15,653 nt of DNA from DATBLZ01 sp036555065. Lineage in GTDB: Bacteria; Pseudomonadota; Gammaproteobacteria; Steroidobacterales; Rariloculaceae. Location of the stretch: assembly GCA_036555065.1 (NCBI GenBank), contig DATBLZ010000168.1, positions 1 to 15,653 of the forward strand. Reading direction: 5' to 3'. The first letter of the stretch is position 1; each line of letters begins with the position of its first letter. Below are positions 15,126 to 15,653 of the stretch, piece after piece. The position numbers and the translations under genes are program-made. The notes under the pieces are model-generated. The model was given only the letters and a program-made list of their open reading frames with translations, was not told the DNA's origin and did not search any database.

Positions 15126-15289
15126 CAGCCGACATCAGCCAATCCCAGTTCGCAAAGTTGATCGGCGTGAACCTACGCACTTTGCAGAACTGGGAGCAGC
15201 GTCGAACTCGGCCGACGGGTCCGGCGCGAGCGCTGCTGAAAATCGTGGCCTCCAATCCGAAGTCGGCGATCGAGGCATTGCACGCCTGA
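15101..15289 (+). pseudogene. 3' fragment of a HigA/XRE-type antitoxin gene
   Basis: The plus frame from about 15101 to TGA 15287-15289 reads ADVRAIRKAADISQSQFAKL, then IGVNLRTLQNWEQRRTRPTG, then PARALLKIV and ending IEALHA. This is the helix-turn-helix half (SQ...FA...GV...TLQNWEQ) and C-terminus of the HigA-like antitoxins that pair with RelE/HigB-type toxins. The usual first 35-45 residues (a start such as MRELLES... and the linker) are missing; upstream of 15101 the same frame has only low-complexity sequence and no start in the right place. No toxin gene precedes it. The DNA-binding helices may be complete, so a product could in principle bind DNA if expressed. Confidence 0.75.
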
Positions 15290-15302
15290 GCGCCGTCATT
15301 CC

Positions 15303-15321
15303 GGGCAGAGTCAAGCTGCCC
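15303..15321 (+). repeat. Short hairpin downstream of the antitoxin remnant
   Basis: GGGCAG (15303-15308) pairs perfectly with CTGCCC (15316-15321) around AGTCAAG. It lies 14 bases after the antitoxin stop and abuts the hsdM fragment. It has no T-run; it could be a terminator remnant or a junction product. Confidence 0.3.
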
Positions 15322-15602
15322 TCTCCGCCCTTCTTGCCCTCGGCGCTCGCGAACTGCGAGAGGAAGTACTCGTAGACGCGGCCGAGCACGTCCTTCGCGC
15401 GGCTCGCCTCGTCGCCGATCTTGGCGCTCGATGCCGGCCATGGCGTCGTCGACGAGATGAGGCCCAGGACGACGTGCTTGTACTCCGCGGCATCCATGCT
15501 GCCGCGGAGCGCGTCGGCCATCTGCCAGAGCTCCGCTTCGTAGCCGACGGTGGCGGCGGTCGAGGGCTCGGGCTTGGCGCGGCGCTTTTTGGTCTTCGCC
15601 AT
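15321..15602 (-). pseudogene. hsdM: 5' fragment of a type I restriction methyltransferase gene (hsdM) with internal deletions
   Basis: The ATG at 15602 opens an HsdM N-terminus: YEAELWQMADALRGSMDAAE and YKHVVLGLI, up to about 15456. Intact HsdM continues with FLKYISDAFEE and about 60 more residues. Here the sequence jumps, in a shifted frame, to LVDDAMAGIER (about 15423-15454), then back to the first frame with KIGDEASRAKDVLGRVYEYF and LSQFASAEGKKGGE, which intact proteins follow with FYTP. So three HsdM blocks remain in the right order with two gaps between them, and similarity stops at about 15321, before the SAM-binding and NPPF catalytic motifs. The gene cannot make an active methyltransferase. 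HsdM block order is recalled knowledge; the blocks themselves are read directly. Confidence 0.82.
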
Positions 15603-15653
15603 GCGGGCGGCTCGGTTTAGCCCTCCGTGGAGGGGTGCACGCGCTCCGAAACC
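15603..15653. other. Edge sequence upstream of the hsdM fragment
   Basis: Nothing coding is seen. A GGAGGG on the minus strand lies about 18 bases ahead of the hsdM ATG, too far for a normal ribosome site. Confidence 0.3.

Noticed and set aside
14985..15653. An insertion sequence as cause of the decayed right end
   Set aside because: No transposase fragment, terminal inverted repeats or target duplication could be found in the segment.

Overview
This is a GC-rich, densely packed bacterial chromosome segment. A TonB-dependent receptor, lipoproteins and periplasmic signal-peptide proteins point to a Gram-negative proteobacterium, probably a gammaproteobacterium. That placement is inferred from protein style only. 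There are no rRNA or tRNA genes, CRISPR arrays or intact insertion sequences that I can see.

Layout. At the left edge the 5' part of a lipoprotein gene, probably an M23-type peptidase, leaves the window on the minus strand. It diverges from a MacB/FtsX-type ABC permease (677-1888). A leader of about 245 bases follows. I read it as a sigma70-like promoter, a GEMM/cyclic-di-GMP-I riboswitch aptamer (about 1969-2056) and a stem that hides the Shine-Dalgarno of the next gene, an FAD-binding oxidoreductase (2135-3493). Converging on that gene is a seven-gene minus-strand run from 10594 down to 3495. In order of transcription it encodes a secreted metallo-beta-lactamase-fold hydrolase, a D-2-hydroxyacid dehydrogenase, a DUF6152 protein, an exported protein of unknown function, an Atg22/UMF1-like MFS transporter, a malonyl-CoA:ACP transacylase and a fused ATP sulfurylase/APS kinase. 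Four successive junctions in it are 4-base stop/start overlaps, so it is probably one operon.

On the right, a YiiD-type thioesterase and a META-domain lipoprotein form a coupled pair (10660-12026). A TerC-family membrane protein (12047-12715, minus) and a TonB-dependent receptor (12876-14984) diverge from each other. The last 670 bases hold no intact gene. They are a patchwork of three decayed pieces: an unidentified C-terminus, the 3' end of a HigA/XRE-type antitoxin, and the 5' end of a type I methyltransferase gene (hsdM) with two internal deletions. This looks like the scar of a lost defence or toxin-antitoxin locus.

The strongest new lead is the riboswitch. It links cyclic-di-GMP signalling to an otherwise unplaced flavoprotein oxidase. 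The second is the operon that combines PAPS-forming, malonyl-transferring and export functions, with a thioesterase gene divergent from it.
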